The notes under the pieces were generated by a model. The model was not told the origin of the DNA. It ran no database searches and saw nothing but the letters and a program-made list of their open reading frames with translations. Of a DNA stretch of 64,000 bases, positions 1-8,644 are shown one piece after another (within the stretch, counting starts at the first letter, position 1; each line of letters opens with the position of its first letter). Position numbers and translations under genes: made by a program. Source of the stretch: an uncultured Bacteroidales bacterium (GTDB lineage Bacteria; Bacteroidota; Bacteroidia; Bacteroidales; Porphyromonadaceae); the NCBI GenBank assembly GCA_947290775.1, contig CAMYPM010000002.1, forward strand, positions 62,001 through 126,000, written 5' to 3'.

Positions 1-103
1 GGGTAATCACTTGTTCAGCAGCCCCTTGTGCGGATGCAGGTAGGTACTGAAAGAATGGGAATAAAGAGAGAAAGGCTATTAGGCAATAGTAATGTCTTTT
101 CAT
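1..103 (-). CDS. Secreted protein, N-terminal part only (cut by window edge)
   Basis: Only the first 34 codons are inside the window. They start at an ATG whose complement is at 101-103. The translation begins MKRHYYCLIAFLSLF and continues through a hydrophobic stretch to ASAQ. This is a typical Sec signal peptide with likely cleavage after residue 25 or 26, so the product is exported. The rest lies to the left of the window and the function cannot be judged. The start is favoured because the signal peptide follows directly and a long inverted repeat ends just two bases upstream of the ATG (see the leader entry). It is the last minus-strand gene of a group of surface-protein genes. Confidence 0.6.
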   Translation of the reverse strand, partial: MKRHYYCLIAFLSLFPFFQYLPASAQGAAEQVIT

Positions 104-220
104 ATACCTCAAGTTGTACTATTTATACAAACTGCTTTATTGATCTGTACACCAGATGAGTATATCCTGTTTGTTCGCTCCCTCTTTGGAGTGGGTAGAG
201 ACTACCCTCTTACTTGAGGT
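104..220 (-). promoter_or_regulatory. Possible structured 5' leader of the truncated secreted-protein gene
   Basis: In mRNA sense, a 9-bp perfect helix (ACCTCAAGT at 220-212 with ACTTGAGGT at 114-106) closes a multibranch element ending two bases before the start codon. Inside it are a 6-bp helix (174-169 with 132-127) enclosing a 5-bp hairpin (157-153/147-143), a 4-bp hairpin (191-188/181-178) and a 6-bp hairpin with a 3-nt loop (207-202/198-193). The nesting is seen in the sequence. A regulatory role is inference. I recognise no conserved box of a known riboswitch class. Confidence 0.3.
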
Positions 221-312
221 TACCTAACATCTTACCGGGCACACAGATTAGTTAACTTTTATGATGATATTCACTCTATTTGGTATGGCTTACCAAAATA
301 GGAAATAAACCC

Positions 313-1239
313 CTATAAGGTATTCTTAAACGGTCTCACACCAAACTTGAATTTATCTGAGTTATAACTGATATAGGCCATTTTAGAAATATATGCGATA
401 GTCCAAACAAAGGTAGATTGCGTCTCATGAGGCGTAGTGGTCCAATAGTAGGCTCCGGCTCCAACAACCTCTTTATTAAACTGAGGGTGATAATAGATAG
501 CACTTGGCAAAATACGAACTACATCAGCTTCGTTATTTGCGGCCCAGAACTCCTCTTTAGCTACATCGTCCATAGAGCCACTAAAATCATCTCCTAAGTG
601 TCTGGCAGTGATCTTCATATTTGCATCCAGATTTCCTTCTGCCATTTGTCCCACGATCTCGTATCTATAGGCTGTGCGAAGTGAATTATCTGTTGCAGCC
701 GGGTAGCCGGCTTCTGCTTCCTTTTCAGCTTTTTGGAAACGAATAGCATAGCATACTTTACCACCCGGTGATTTATAATCGTTCAAATAGGAAGCCTTCA
801 CATCTCCGACTTGAACAGCTTCCAAAGCTCCTATGGTCTCCTTTTTCGTATCAAACCAGATATAAATCTCATATTTAGGACCAAAGAGAGGGAACAAAAC
901 AGCAGCTTCCTGACGTGTAGGCGTATGGTAGCCTTTAGGACAAATAGAATTCACTTCTTCAAAGGGGAAATATCCGGAAGCATCATTTTGCTGTGACTCA
1001 GCGAAAGTACCCGGAGTCTTTCCTACATTGTATTCCGCTACATACTCAAGCGGTACCATCGGGCTATTCTTTAGAGATTCAAACCGAATACTATCTATTT
1101 CACTTAAAGGTACTTGTGTGACCGTTGTCCCCCTATAAATGATTAAATGGGTAGGCTCGTGAGGAGTCTGCGCAAGAAGCAAGCCTGCAAACGCATTGAG
1201 TAGGAAGCTGATAAGAATGATACGGTTTAGCTTTAACAT
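313..1239 (-). CDS. Secreted protein with FISUMP-like C-terminal domain
   Basis: A 308-residue exported protein with a signal peptide ending near residue 23 (FAGLLLAQ). A short N-terminal motif follows (YRGTTVTQVPLSEIDSIRF), common in Bacteroidetes surface proteins that carry a Ser/Ile/Asp/Ser turn before a beta strand. From about residue 95 the pattern GYHTPTRQEA and, near the end, YWTTTPHE followed by FKFGVRPFK resembles the FISUMP/DUF1566 lectin-like fold, where the typical forms are W-R-LPT and YWSST with a terminal SVRP. The function is unknown, but this fold is often found on fimbrial tip or surface proteins. It lies between a fimbrillin-type gene and another secreted-protein gene. No membrane segment other than the signal is seen. 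Confidence 0.6.
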   Translation of the reverse strand: MLKLNRIILISFLLNAFAGLLLAQTPHEPTHLIIYRGTTVTQVPLSEIDSIRFESLKNSPMVPLEYVAEYNVGKTPGTFAESQQNDASGYFPFEEVNSICPKGYHTPTRQEAAVLFPLFGPKYEIYIWFDTKKETIGALEAVQVGDVKASYLNDYKSPGGKVCYAIRFQKAEKEAEAGYPAATDNSLRTAYRYEIVGQMAEGNLDANMKITARHLGDDFSGSMDDVAKEEFWAANNEADVVRILPSAIYYHPQFNKEVVGAGAYYWTTTPHETQSTFVWTIAYISKMAYISYNSDKFKFGVRPFKNTL

Positions 1240-1738
1240 AATCTATTGATATTTAGTTTTTACTTTCTGTTATATATGAACCGGGAGTGAGAGTTTTATA
1301 TAGGTATTCTACCATTCACTTAGCTAAGCCTATCTAGAGTTTTCTCGCTTCTGAAATAGGAGTGCCCACTGGAAAGACTCACTTTTCATAATCAAGACAC
1401 ATTCAAGAGAAACTTATTGGCACCAAATCTCAGGCATATAAAATAACCCTTTGGTCTTATTTTCCTCACTTCACCGGCATTAAGTAGTATTCTTATTACT
1501 TTTTCCTTTCATAAAACTAAGTTAAGCATTTCATTCAAAACACAAAAGAGATTGCTTAACCATAGGCTTTGATATTAACATCAAACCTTTTCTTTACGAC
1601 AAAATCACTTCCGGTAAAGTAAAAGGGCTGATCTCCAAATTCAGAAATCAGCCCTACCGGCACCTTTTAGCCTACCCTTAATAACATTATCTCACAAGTA
1701 GACACATACTAAACTATAATCAGTAAATACACTGTTAT
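1240..1738. other. Gene-free interval with inverted repeats upstream of the FISUMP-like gene
   Basis: No convincing reading frame is seen in these 499 bases. They hold a terminator hairpin (1624-1655). An 8-bp inverted repeat pairs GTTAAGCA (1521-1528) with TGCTTAAC (1553-1560). A near-perfect 18-bp palindrome, TTTGATATTAACATCAAA (1568-1585), has one mismatched pair. Because the terminator separates them from the fimbrillin gene, the repeats most likely belong to control of the downstream FISUMP-like gene. This is inference. Confidence 0.4.
1624..1655 (-). terminator. Rho-independent terminator of the fimbrillin-type gene
   Basis: A 9-bp perfect stem, AGGGCTGAT (1624-1632) with ATCAGCCCT (1647-1655), has a 14-nt loop. 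In minus-strand sense it is followed by TTTTACTTTA. It lies 84 bases beyond the stop of the fimbrillin/BACON gene. Confidence 0.7.
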
Positions 1739-3778
1739 CTACTGTCTTTCCGGCATATAGAATCCTTCTAAAGTTTTATTGGTAGAGGCCGCTTGCTTGA
1801 TCCATTGGTCAAGGACAAAAGTTTTACAGGGATTCAGATACCCCTTTTTACGAACCAACACCTTACTGAAAAGATTTTTCGAGTTAATATCCGGGTTGCT
1901 GGGCCTTGACACACCTAACATATCAATATCCCCATCACCACTATAGGCGAGAGACACTGCACCAATACCTTCGAATTGGAAGTTCTGCGGCATAAACTTT
2001 TTGCCTGGGTATTTTGCTGCGAGATCTCCACCTGAATGGAGGAGCACATATTCTTGTGGTGCCAAGGAAAGACCACAACCCGACAAACTTATTGTCTTTT
2101 TGCTAGTACCTGTTTTAGTGTAGACAAAAATTCTGTATTCCTCAAGTGCAATTGTATGATCTGTGGGGTTATATAACTCAATATACCGCTCACTTTTGGT
2201 AGTTCCGCAGCAATAGCCCGTGATAATAATATTTGTTCCGTAATTAGTTATTTTTTTGGCAGCTGCTTGGCTCAGCGAAATAGTTTTAGAGGCTGACCCG
2301 GCTGTTACTATCAATGACCCCTTCCTAGCTGCATTGGTTGTATTGGCCGAGGCCTCTACTTGAAGTTGTGCAGGATCAGTACCTTTCTTTGCGGCAAAGC
2401 CTTCTCCCTCAACTGTATAGGTCCACTCCGTTCCCTGCGGGGTAACGTTGATAGTCACCTGTTGTATTCCGCCATTTGCAGGGAAAGCGTCTAAAGCTGT
2501 GGGCGTTACCTTCAGCTCAATAGGCTGTGCTGCCTTTCCTTCTTGCACTATGCGAAGCACCAAAGAGGCATCTGCTCGCATTGACGTGGTTGCGTTAAGC
2601 TTGATCGTAAGTTGCGCTGTACGAGATGTTGTTTGGTCGTTGGCATCGGCTTTTAACTGAAGCGTAGAAACAGTTGTTGTAAGATGAAGCCAACTGGCTG
2701 CTTCTGCATTGACCGAAGCACTCCAAGGTACTCCTCCATTGGTAGTAATATTGAAGCTCTTGCTACTTGCTGCTCCTGCAGGAAGTGATACTTCAGCCCC
2801 ATTCTGCAAAGGGGTACCTCCACCCTCTTCAGAGATTGATATTGCTTGCTGTTGGGTATTCGTTCCCTCAAGTGGCTCAAGTGGATCGCCGGTTATATGA
2901 TCCCCTACTCCACGATCCTCAATAGTTGCATTCACCGATTCAGAATAGACAACTTTATCTTTTAGTACCATCACAGAGAAAGTATATTTCTTTCCTTTCT
3001 CAAAAGTTTTTCCTTCTTGGCTAATCTCCCACCTATACTGCTTGCCTTTATATTCAAATGTAGCGACTAAAGGCTTCACAAGACCGGGTAGCATCAGGAA
3101 AGTCAGATCACTTGCATTTGCCTTTAGATCCGACGGCGTACCGGTTGGCGTTAGGGTGGCATTCATCAAATCAAACGTCGCCTTCTGTGCTACATCGAGA
3201 AGCGTCAGATCACTAATGGAAGATGAAGGGATTGGTTGCTCATTTTCATCTTTGAATTGAAATACCAGCTGAGGAAGTATATGACGAAAAGTCAGTGCCA
3301 CGGCATTACTCTTCTCTACATTGGCAGCTGTCGCATAAAGCAAATCAATATCCTTTGGCTGAGACTGATTACTTACATCCAAAGATAGTGAAGTATTGCC
3401 CTCTGAAAGAGACATATAGGGGTAGTATGCCACAAAATCCACATTGCCCGTGTAGGGGAAACGAAGTGCATCAGCCTCAGTAGCCGGAGTAAAGGAAGCC
3501 TCTGAGGCATCCCTATCTTTTGTAGTATAGCGGGCATTTGCTTTTCCTAAGGGAGCTGTTTTGCCTGTCTGCATCATATAGACACCTATAGCATCCTCAG
3601 CCTGCCATAGGTTGCCCTGTACACGGCTTTCCGGAGCCGACATATAACTACCGGGAATATTACTATAAAAGGTGATGGGATTTTCCCCTCCACATCTCGG
3701 GGTTTCTTCCTTATGACATCCCACAAAGGACATCGCTGCTAAAAGCGTTAGCAGCAAAAAGCTCTTCTTTCTTAACAT
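1739..3778 (-). CDS. Fimbrillin-family lipoprotein with two BACON-like domains and a lamin-tail-like end
   Basis: A 679-residue predicted lipoprotein: the N-terminus runs to Cys21 through the lipobox-like MSFVGC. Residues of about 30-280 match the fimbrillin-like pattern seen in Mfa/FimA relatives (ITFYSNI, DAIGVYM, VDFVAYYPY, LTFRHILPQLVFQF). Residues of about 310-415 and 420-505 read as two BACON-like beta-sandwiches (VPWSASV, SWLHLTTT, LVLRIVQEG; then EWTYTVEG, KTISLSQAA). From about 510 the pattern RYIELYNPTDHTIALEEYRI is typical of a lamin-tail (LTD) domain. It is therefore probably a surface adhesin or pilus-associated protein at the outer membrane. A terminator follows, and 164 bases separate it from the upstream receptor-like gene. 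The combination of a fimbrillin head with an LTD tail is unusual. Confidence 0.75.
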   Translation of the reverse strand: MLRKKSFLLLTLLAAMSFVGCHKEETPRCGGENPITFYSNIPGSYMSAPESRVQGNLWQAEDAIGVYMMQTGKTAPLGKANARYTTKDRDASEASFTPATEADALRFPYTGNVDFVAYYPYMSLSEGNTSLSLDVSNQSQPKDIDLLYATAANVEKSNAVALTFRHILPQLVFQFKDENEQPIPSSSISDLTLLDVAQKATFDLMNATLTPTGTPSDLKANASDLTFLMLPGLVKPLVATFEYKGKQYRWEISQEGKTFEKGKKYTFSVMVLKDKVVYSESVNATIEDRGVGDHITGDPLEPLEGTNTQQQAISISEEGGGTPLQNGAEVSLPAGAASSKSFNITTNGGVPWSASVNAEAASWLHLTTTVSTLQLKADANDQTTSRTAQLTIKLNATTSMRADASLVLRIVQEGKAAQPIELKVTPTALDAFPANGGIQQVTINVTPQGTEWTYTVEGEGFAAKKGTDPAQLQVEASANTTNAARKGSLIVTAGSASKTISLSQAAAKKITNYGTNIIITGYCCGTTKSERYIELYNPTDHTIALEEYRIFVYTKTGTSKKTISLSGCGLSLAPQEYVLLHSGGDLAAKYPGKKFMPQNFQFEGIGAVSLAYSGDGDIDMLGVSRPSNPDINSKNLFSKVLVRKKGYLNPCKTFVLDQWIKQAASTNKTLEGFYMPERQ

Positions 3779-3942
3779 TTTAAGTCAATAAACATAGGGT
3801 TTCTTTTCAACAGCTAAGTTAACAAACTTATTTGTTTTACAAAATCTTTTAAGACAAAATTTCCTCCTATAGGTAGTGAGTGATGTTTATTCAGCCTTTC
3901 AGGAAAGCAAAAAGAAGAGAGTTTGCCCCTTTGAATATTTTA

Positions 3943-6714
3943 TCAGAAGTGCCTATGAGGCATGACACTTGGGTTTGAAGGCGCCTTACCTCCAAAGCTA
4001 TTAAATCGGTATATAAAATGTAGCATTACATAGCGACCTAATACATTGGTGTACGTATCTGTAATTTCGTAGGCTGTGGCATTGCGACTTATACCGGTCG
4101 CATTAGCTAGCAAGTCATACGCTTTGAGCCGTATAGTTGCTTTCTTTCCTTTGAGGAAGGAATAAGAGAGCGCTGCGTTCCATATCCACTCTTGCTTTCC
4201 CATCTCTCCACTATACAATTTATTGGTTGACCAGCGAAGATCCGTTTCTATTTTTAAGCCCTCTAAGAAGTCATAGCTTGCTTCAAAGCCTGAAGAGTAG
4301 TTCCATATCGAACGATTACTTATCTTATTTATGCTGTTGCGAACAAAATTTCCCTCTACTCCACCCCTTAACTTCATATAGATGGGTCCCTTTAAAAATC
4401 CAAAAGCCAAATTGGGTGCAGCTGTGACTGCATTAGAGACATTACGCATATCGTCGGTAAATCCGATGTTGTGGTTATAGTTCGTATATAAGCCACCGGA
4501 GAGCGTAAAAAAGTTGTTGATCACAGGCAGAGAGAAGGATGAGTGTACCCCGAAAGATGCGTTACCATCTACGTTTTGGTAGTAAATCATTCGTTGTCCT
4601 GTAGTGCGATCAAATATAACATTTGAAGCCACCCCATTTAGCTCGTATCTACCTCTAATAAATAGATTGAATGCGAAGCGACTCATCGGTTCATAAAGGC
4701 GTACTACTCCCCACATCATATGGGTGAATGAGGGCTTAAGATCAATATTACCCTTGGTAATACGAAGAAGATCTGTAGGGTCCGTTGTGGGATACATTTG
4801 TGCCGCATTAGGCATGGCTGCCCGGCCAAAATAGTTGAGGCGAATGGAGGTTTGCTTCGTAGGATTAAAATTAAAGCGCAGAGAAGGCGCTACATTAAAG
4901 TAGGTGGCTCTATGATTTTCATTAGAGCCACTTGCATATACGATGTTCATTGTATGCGGTACGAAGCTAACCCCTACAGTAAGATTGTATTTGTCACCCT
5001 TTTTCTGAAGGTTTAGATCGCCTTGATAAGTATTAAGGTAGCTATCAAGCAAACTGCTGTATGCCTCTTCTTTTATCGAAAAGTCTCCATTGGCATCAGG
5101 CGAAAATAGGTTACGCCTGCTATTACGACCGGTGTAGCGCCATTGAGCTCTTGCTTGCAAGAAGAAGTTTCTACCCAAAGGCTCTACCCAAGAGAGCGCC
5201 AAGGAGGAATTGAATTGCTTTACCGCATCTTCTTGATGATAGTTATTCAATGCTTTTTGAGAGGCTGTTACCCCGGAGAGTAAACTCTCTGTTTCACTTT
5301 CTTCATCACTACCATCATAGTAAGCGCGCATCTGTAGGGTAATATTTCGTCCCTTTGAGCCAAAGCGATGCGTAAGATCTATTTTCCCTCCACCACGAAG
5401 ATTAGTGTAGTCATTCGTATAGTTAGTAGAAGCAGAGCTTAGCAGGTCCTTATTCATCGACGAAAGCGTACTTGAGAATCCTGTGTTCTTGCCTTGACTC
5501 CACATAATCCGCGGACGTGCTACCATCTCCGTTTGTTCAGAAAACTTGTAGGTAATTCGTCCTTCAAAACCTGCGGTATGCTCATTGGAAGTCACTTTTT
5601 CATCCGAAGTAGTAAAAAGAGATTCTTTGTCACCACCAATAACTTCGCTATTAGACCGGCTTCGCACTTGACTATGGTTAAATCCATATCTACCATTACT
5701 CTCTAATAGGAATAGGGGACGATCTATTGCTACGTCACCGGCAAGCATGAAAGAGGTTGTAATGCCACTACTTCCCAATTGATTTCTTCGTCTTCGCCCC
5801 ATTACTTCCGGAGTGAACTCGCTCATTCCTCTATTATTGGTATTATTGGAGCCAATGATTAAGGTTTGGCGATCTTTACCTGAGAGTCGACTCAAATTAG
5901 CTCCCACCTCATAGCGATGCCCCGTCTCAGCCTTTGATTCTGTGGGAGCATCCAGTCCGTAGCCCCCAAAAGAGGAACCGAATACACCCTGCTGGTGTGT
6001 ATTGCGTAACGACAGATTAAGCACCGTTTCCTCTTCTCCATCACTAAATCCTGTCATGCGCGACTGGTCGCTTTCTTTGTCAAGTAACTCAAGGCGATCA
6101 ATTGCTTCAGCCGGTAAATTGCGAGTCGCTATCTGTGGGTCTCCGGCAAAGAACTCCTTACCATCCACTGTAATCTTCTCTACTTCCTTTCCATTGATGG
6201 TAATTTTCCCGTTTGCATCCACTTCTGCACCGGGTAGCCTTTTTATCAAATCTTCCAACGTACTCCCTGCACCCGTCCGAAAAGCCGAAGCATTAAAAAC
6301 CAATGTATCTCCTTTTACAATCATATCAGTGGCTTTACCCTGAACAACCACAGAGCCTATTACAGCGGCATCTTCCTGCAATGTGATAGTAGCTAAAGGA
6401 CTCTTGAGGGGCAGCGTAATGTCCATTTCGTAATTCTTGTACCCTACATAAGTAATGAGCAACTTATGTTTCCCGTGCGTGTTAGCTTGAAGATAAAAGA
6501 CTCCTTCCGCGTTCGTCGTCCCCCCTGTAACAATGCTACCTTTACTATTAAGGATACGCACATTAGCACCTATTAACGGCTCTCCATCCTGGTCCGTAAC
6601 GGTTGTACTAATTTGTGCAGCGCTTTGTGCGAATAGCGTAGTTGTATGTATGAAAAAGAGAAGAAGTAGGCTGCTAAAGATCGTATAGAGCGTAAAAGAC
6701 TTTCCGGACATCAT
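3943..6714 (-). CDS. TonB-receptor-like outer-membrane beta-barrel protein
   Basis: A 923-residue protein with a signal peptide to about residue 30 (TTLFAQS). A carboxypeptidase-regulatory-like beta-sandwich follows at about 35-115 (VTDQDGEPLIGANVRI, YVGYKNYEMDI). Next is a plug-like region of about 120-235, with VKGDTLVFNASAFRTGAGST, VDGKEFFAGDPQIATRNLPA and IDRLELLDKESDQS. The remainder is a long aromatic-rich barrel region ending in phenylalanine, as expected for BAM-dependent barrels. This is the outer-membrane beta-barrel family (PF14905-like), related to but distinct from classical SusC. The substrate is unknown. It would be energised, if at all, by TonB/ExbBD systems such as those at 19-24 kb. 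It lies upstream of a fimbrillin-type gene on the same strand. Confidence 0.8.
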   Translation of the reverse strand: MMSGKSFTLYTIFSSLLLLFFIHTTTLFAQSAAQISTTVTDQDGEPLIGANVRILNSKGSIVTGGTTNAEGVFYLQANTHGKHKLLITYVGYKNYEMDITLPLKSPLATITLQEDAAVIGSVVVQGKATDMIVKGDTLVFNASAFRTGAGSTLEDLIKRLPGAEVDANGKITINGKEVEKITVDGKEFFAGDPQIATRNLPAEAIDRLELLDKESDQSRMTGFSDGEEETVLNLSLRNTHQQGVFGSSFGGYGLDAPTESKAETGHRYEVGANLSRLSGKDRQTLIIGSNNTNNRGMSEFTPEVMGRRRRNQLGSSGITTSFMLAGDVAIDRPLFLLESNGRYGFNHSQVRSRSNSEVIGGDKESLFTTSDEKVTSNEHTAGFEGRITYKFSEQTEMVARPRIMWSQGKNTGFSSTLSSMNKDLLSSASTNYTNDYTNLRGGGKIDLTHRFGSKGRNITLQMRAYYDGSDEESETESLLSGVTASQKALNNYHQEDAVKQFNSSLALSWVEPLGRNFFLQARAQWRYTGRNSRRNLFSPDANGDFSIKEEAYSSLLDSYLNTYQGDLNLQKKGDKYNLTVGVSFVPHTMNIVYASGSNENHRATYFNVAPSLRFNFNPTKQTSIRLNYFGRAAMPNAAQMYPTTDPTDLLRITKGNIDLKPSFTHMMWGVVRLYEPMSRFAFNLFIRGRYELNGVASNVIFDRTTGQRMIYYQNVDGNASFGVHSSFSLPVINNFFTLSGGLYTNYNHNIGFTDDMRNVSNAVTAAPNLAFGFLKGPIYMKLRGGVEGNFVRNSINKISNRSIWNYSSGFEASYDFLEGLKIETDLRWSTNKLYSGEMGKQEWIWNAALSYSFLKGKKATIRLKAYDLLANATGISRNATAYEITDTYTNVLGRYVMLHFIYRFNSFGGKAPSNPSVMPHRHF

Positions 6715-7108
6715 ATGCTGAGGGATTAGTCAAGGGTTAGTTATGTGGTTATCGTACATTTCCTAATTGTATTCCGTCATAGTTAGAGAAAACAACATGG
6801 GAATGGTTTAATTGAGGAAGTATGGGAGTTGAAAGCCAGGAAAGGTCGTATCAAAGAGGAGGCAAATAGGGCAACCCTTATCAATCTGCAAAAGAACGCA
6901 CATTAAGGGAAGGAAACTGTGTCTCAAAAGCAGCATCTGCGTCAAATGAAGCCTATCCCAACGCATATAGCACTTTATCCATCCCTATGTGAAAGCAAAG
7001 AGGAATTAGGGAGCTTAATAGGTTATCTTTTCTTTATTAGGATAGACCAACATGTGCAGACGATATATGCGTTCTATACTTTCTTTATCGAATTGAGAGC
7101 AACATCAT
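6715..7108. other. Gene-free interval between receptor-like gene and accessory island
   Basis: These 394 bases contain no convincing gene. A plus-strand frame at 6919-7161 has no recognisable features and overlaps the end of the next gene. I see no clear -7 box for the receptor gene and no strong hairpin. Confidence 0.5.
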
Positions 7109-7720
7109 TTACTGAGACTTTTCAAATAGCTTATCATCAAACATCCATAATGAAAAAATAGCATTCCCGCTTATCGGATATTTGACTTTTATGTTTGATC
7201 CTATGTAAAGAAAAGGCATTCCCCAGTGACCTAGTAGCTCACCATGCAGGTAATAAGCAATGTACAGATAAGATATGTATTCGTGTTTAGAATATTCTTC
7301 TCCCAAAAAACTTGAAGCATTGAGTCTTCTTATCTCGTTAAATATGTTGTATCCTTTATCAGGGCAAGGTGAATACATAGAGGTTACATTGGAAACAAAA
7401 AAATCCTCCTCGTTTTTTTCTAAACCTATTAATACGTATTGACCATTTTGAAACAATACTATACCGAAATGATCTTTAGGCTTTTTCATCTTCATAGAGC
7501 TGAAAATTATAATCTCTTCCTTCTGATACAGCTCCTTAAGCCATGGAAGTTCAGATATAGCTTGGATGCTAGAATGGAGATTCTTATCCAAAGAATTCAT
7601 TTTATAAGAGCCGACTTGTTGCCCAACGCAGGTTGAATAAAATATGAATTGCAGGAGACATACAAGTAGTAGGGCGATAAAATTCTTGCTTACTTGAACT
7701 TTTGACAAATATGTTTGCAT
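7109..7720 (-). CDS. Unrecognised small exported protein downstream of an Rhs fragment
   Basis: A 203-residue protein I do not recognise. The N-terminus has a hydrophobic segment at about 12-31 (FIALLLVCLLQFIF), consistent with a signal peptide or membrane anchor. The mature part is soluble-looking and rich in aromatic residues and Lys/Glu. Its start codon lies inside the 3' end of the broken Rhs-segment frame (31-base overlap). Small exported proteins placed just after Rhs-type cores are often immunity proteins. That is only a positional inference, and no immunity family is identifiable. The base composition is lower in G+C than in the core genes to the right. Confidence 0.5.
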   Translation of the reverse strand: MQTYLSKVQVSKNFIALLLVCLLQFIFYSTCVGQQVGSYKMNSLDKNLHSSIQAISELPWLKELYQKEEIIIFSSMKMKKPKDHFGIVLFQNGQYVLIGLEKNEEDFFVSNVTSMYSPCPDKGYNIFNEIRRLNASSFLGEEYSKHEYISYLYIAYYLHGELLGHWGMPFLYIGSNIKVKYPISGNAIFSLWMFDDKLFEKSQ

Positions 7721-7941
7721 AGTGGTAATCTCATGATTTTAGTATTATTTGCTGATCCAGTTGTTTTTGAAATGGTCTGTCTGGAGCCATAGATACTCCC
7801 ATCCAGGATGGTAGATATGCCCTTTACTGGAAATGCCGCCTTGCTGACAACAGAAAGTCCGTTGCTCACGGCATCATAGCTGTAGGCATTGTCCATAATG
7901 CCACAAAACCTCAGAACGTTAGAGTGTGTGATTGAGTTCAT
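7690..7941 (-). pseudogene. Rhs/YD-repeat fragment, copy 1
   Basis: An 83-codon frame. Its central part (DNAYSYDAVSNGLSVV through IYGSRQTISKT) is a piece of an Rhs/YD-repeat protein. The DNA at 7762-7900 is 139 bp long and matches 11774-11912 with only two mismatches. Upstream residues (NSITHSNVLRFCG) and the C-terminal tail are unrelated to the other copy, so both breakpoints are visible. A full Rhs protein is normally over 1000 residues, so this is a remnant or a displaced cassette rather than a working gene. It is followed with overlap by a small exported protein gene. Confidence 0.7.
7762..7900 (-). repeat. 139-bp direct repeat (Rhs segment), copy 1
   Basis: Nearly identical to 11774-11912 in the same orientation. 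The only differences are the two bases at 7886-7887 (GC) against 11898-11899 (AG). It encodes the shared YD-repeat segment. Confidence 0.9.
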
Positions 7942-7954
7942 AGTGCTTTTCTAC

Positions 7955-8425
7955 TTAAGGACCAGGAGCTCTGAAATGGTCGTTTTTCTTGATTCTGTAT
8001 ATGTACACTTTATCTGTTCCTCTTTTATTCCAAATTGGGATTAAAGGAGTTCGCTTATCAAAGTATATGTCGTCTTTTTCTTTTGTTAGATATGGGGAGT
8101 ATTGCAGCTTACTAAGTGTCTTCTGATATGTTATCAGATAGTCGTATTTCTCAAAGTCAAAACCTTCGGAAAGCTTCCGGACAAAGTCTCTGTCGTAGCC
8201 CTTTAGCTTTGGATCATCATTCGGAATTCTTTCGTAGAACTCAACCAAATAGAAGTATAACCAATCCACACTTTCCACATAGTCAAATCCAATATACTCC
8301 CTTCTATCGAAAGCATCAGTTGGGAGCGGTATTTCTTCAACAAATTCAAAAGAAACTGTTCTAGGATAGAAGTAATAAGCGAATGCTACTATACTAGAAA
8401 CCACTATCAAAAATATCTTCTTCAT
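7955..8425 (-). CDS. Unrecognised small membrane-anchored protein
   Basis: A 156-residue protein with one N-terminal hydrophobic helix at about 4-19 (IFLIVVSSIVAFAYYF) and an exported or membrane-tethered domain rich in Asp, Glu, Tyr and Phe. I do not recognise a family. It starts 484 bases upstream of the first Rhs fragment on the same strand and ends 13 bases before that fragment's frame begins, so it may be part of the same small transcription unit. The size, anchoring and location next to an Rhs remnant fit an orphan immunity or accessory protein, but nothing in the sequence proves it. Confidence 0.5.
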   Translation of the reverse strand: MKKIFLIVVSSIVAFAYYFYPRTVSFEFVEEIPLPTDAFDRREYIGFDYVESVDWLYFYLVEFYERIPNDDPKLKGYDRDFVRKLSEGFDFEKYDYLITYQKTLSKLQYSPYLTKEKDDIYFDKRTPLIPIWNKRGTDKVYIYRIKKNDHFRAPGP

Positions 8426-8529
8426 TTTCGCACTTACATAGGAGGCTATCCAACTCCAGGATGTCGCTGAGGCAAAGATTTTGGGTGTATTATGTAATCA
8501 CAAGAGCCGCACTCCCCGCAGATTTGCTT

Positions 8530-8571
8530 CAATTCTCACGTGGAAAATCTCAATTCTCTACGTAAAAACAA
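8530..8571. repeat. Two-unit degenerate 21-bp repeat with CACGTG/TACGTA centres
   Basis: Two tandem 21-bp units (8530-8550 and 8551-8571) both start CAATTCTC. Each carries a self-complementary centre, CACGTG in the first and TACGTA in the second, followed by A-rich sequence. A similar CTCAACGTGGAAAA string precedes the 22-bp array at 24807, so the two repeat types may be related. It lies in the 219-base gap between two genes. Confidence 0.5.
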
Positions 8572-8644
8572 AAAATATCCACCTGGCTATGGAATTAGAG
8601 GTTAAAGATGGGTAACGAAGTGTCGGGGCGAACTGTCAGCTCTA

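Noticed and set aside
6919-7161. 80-codon plus-strand frame
   Set aside because: No recognisable features and it runs into the opposite gene.
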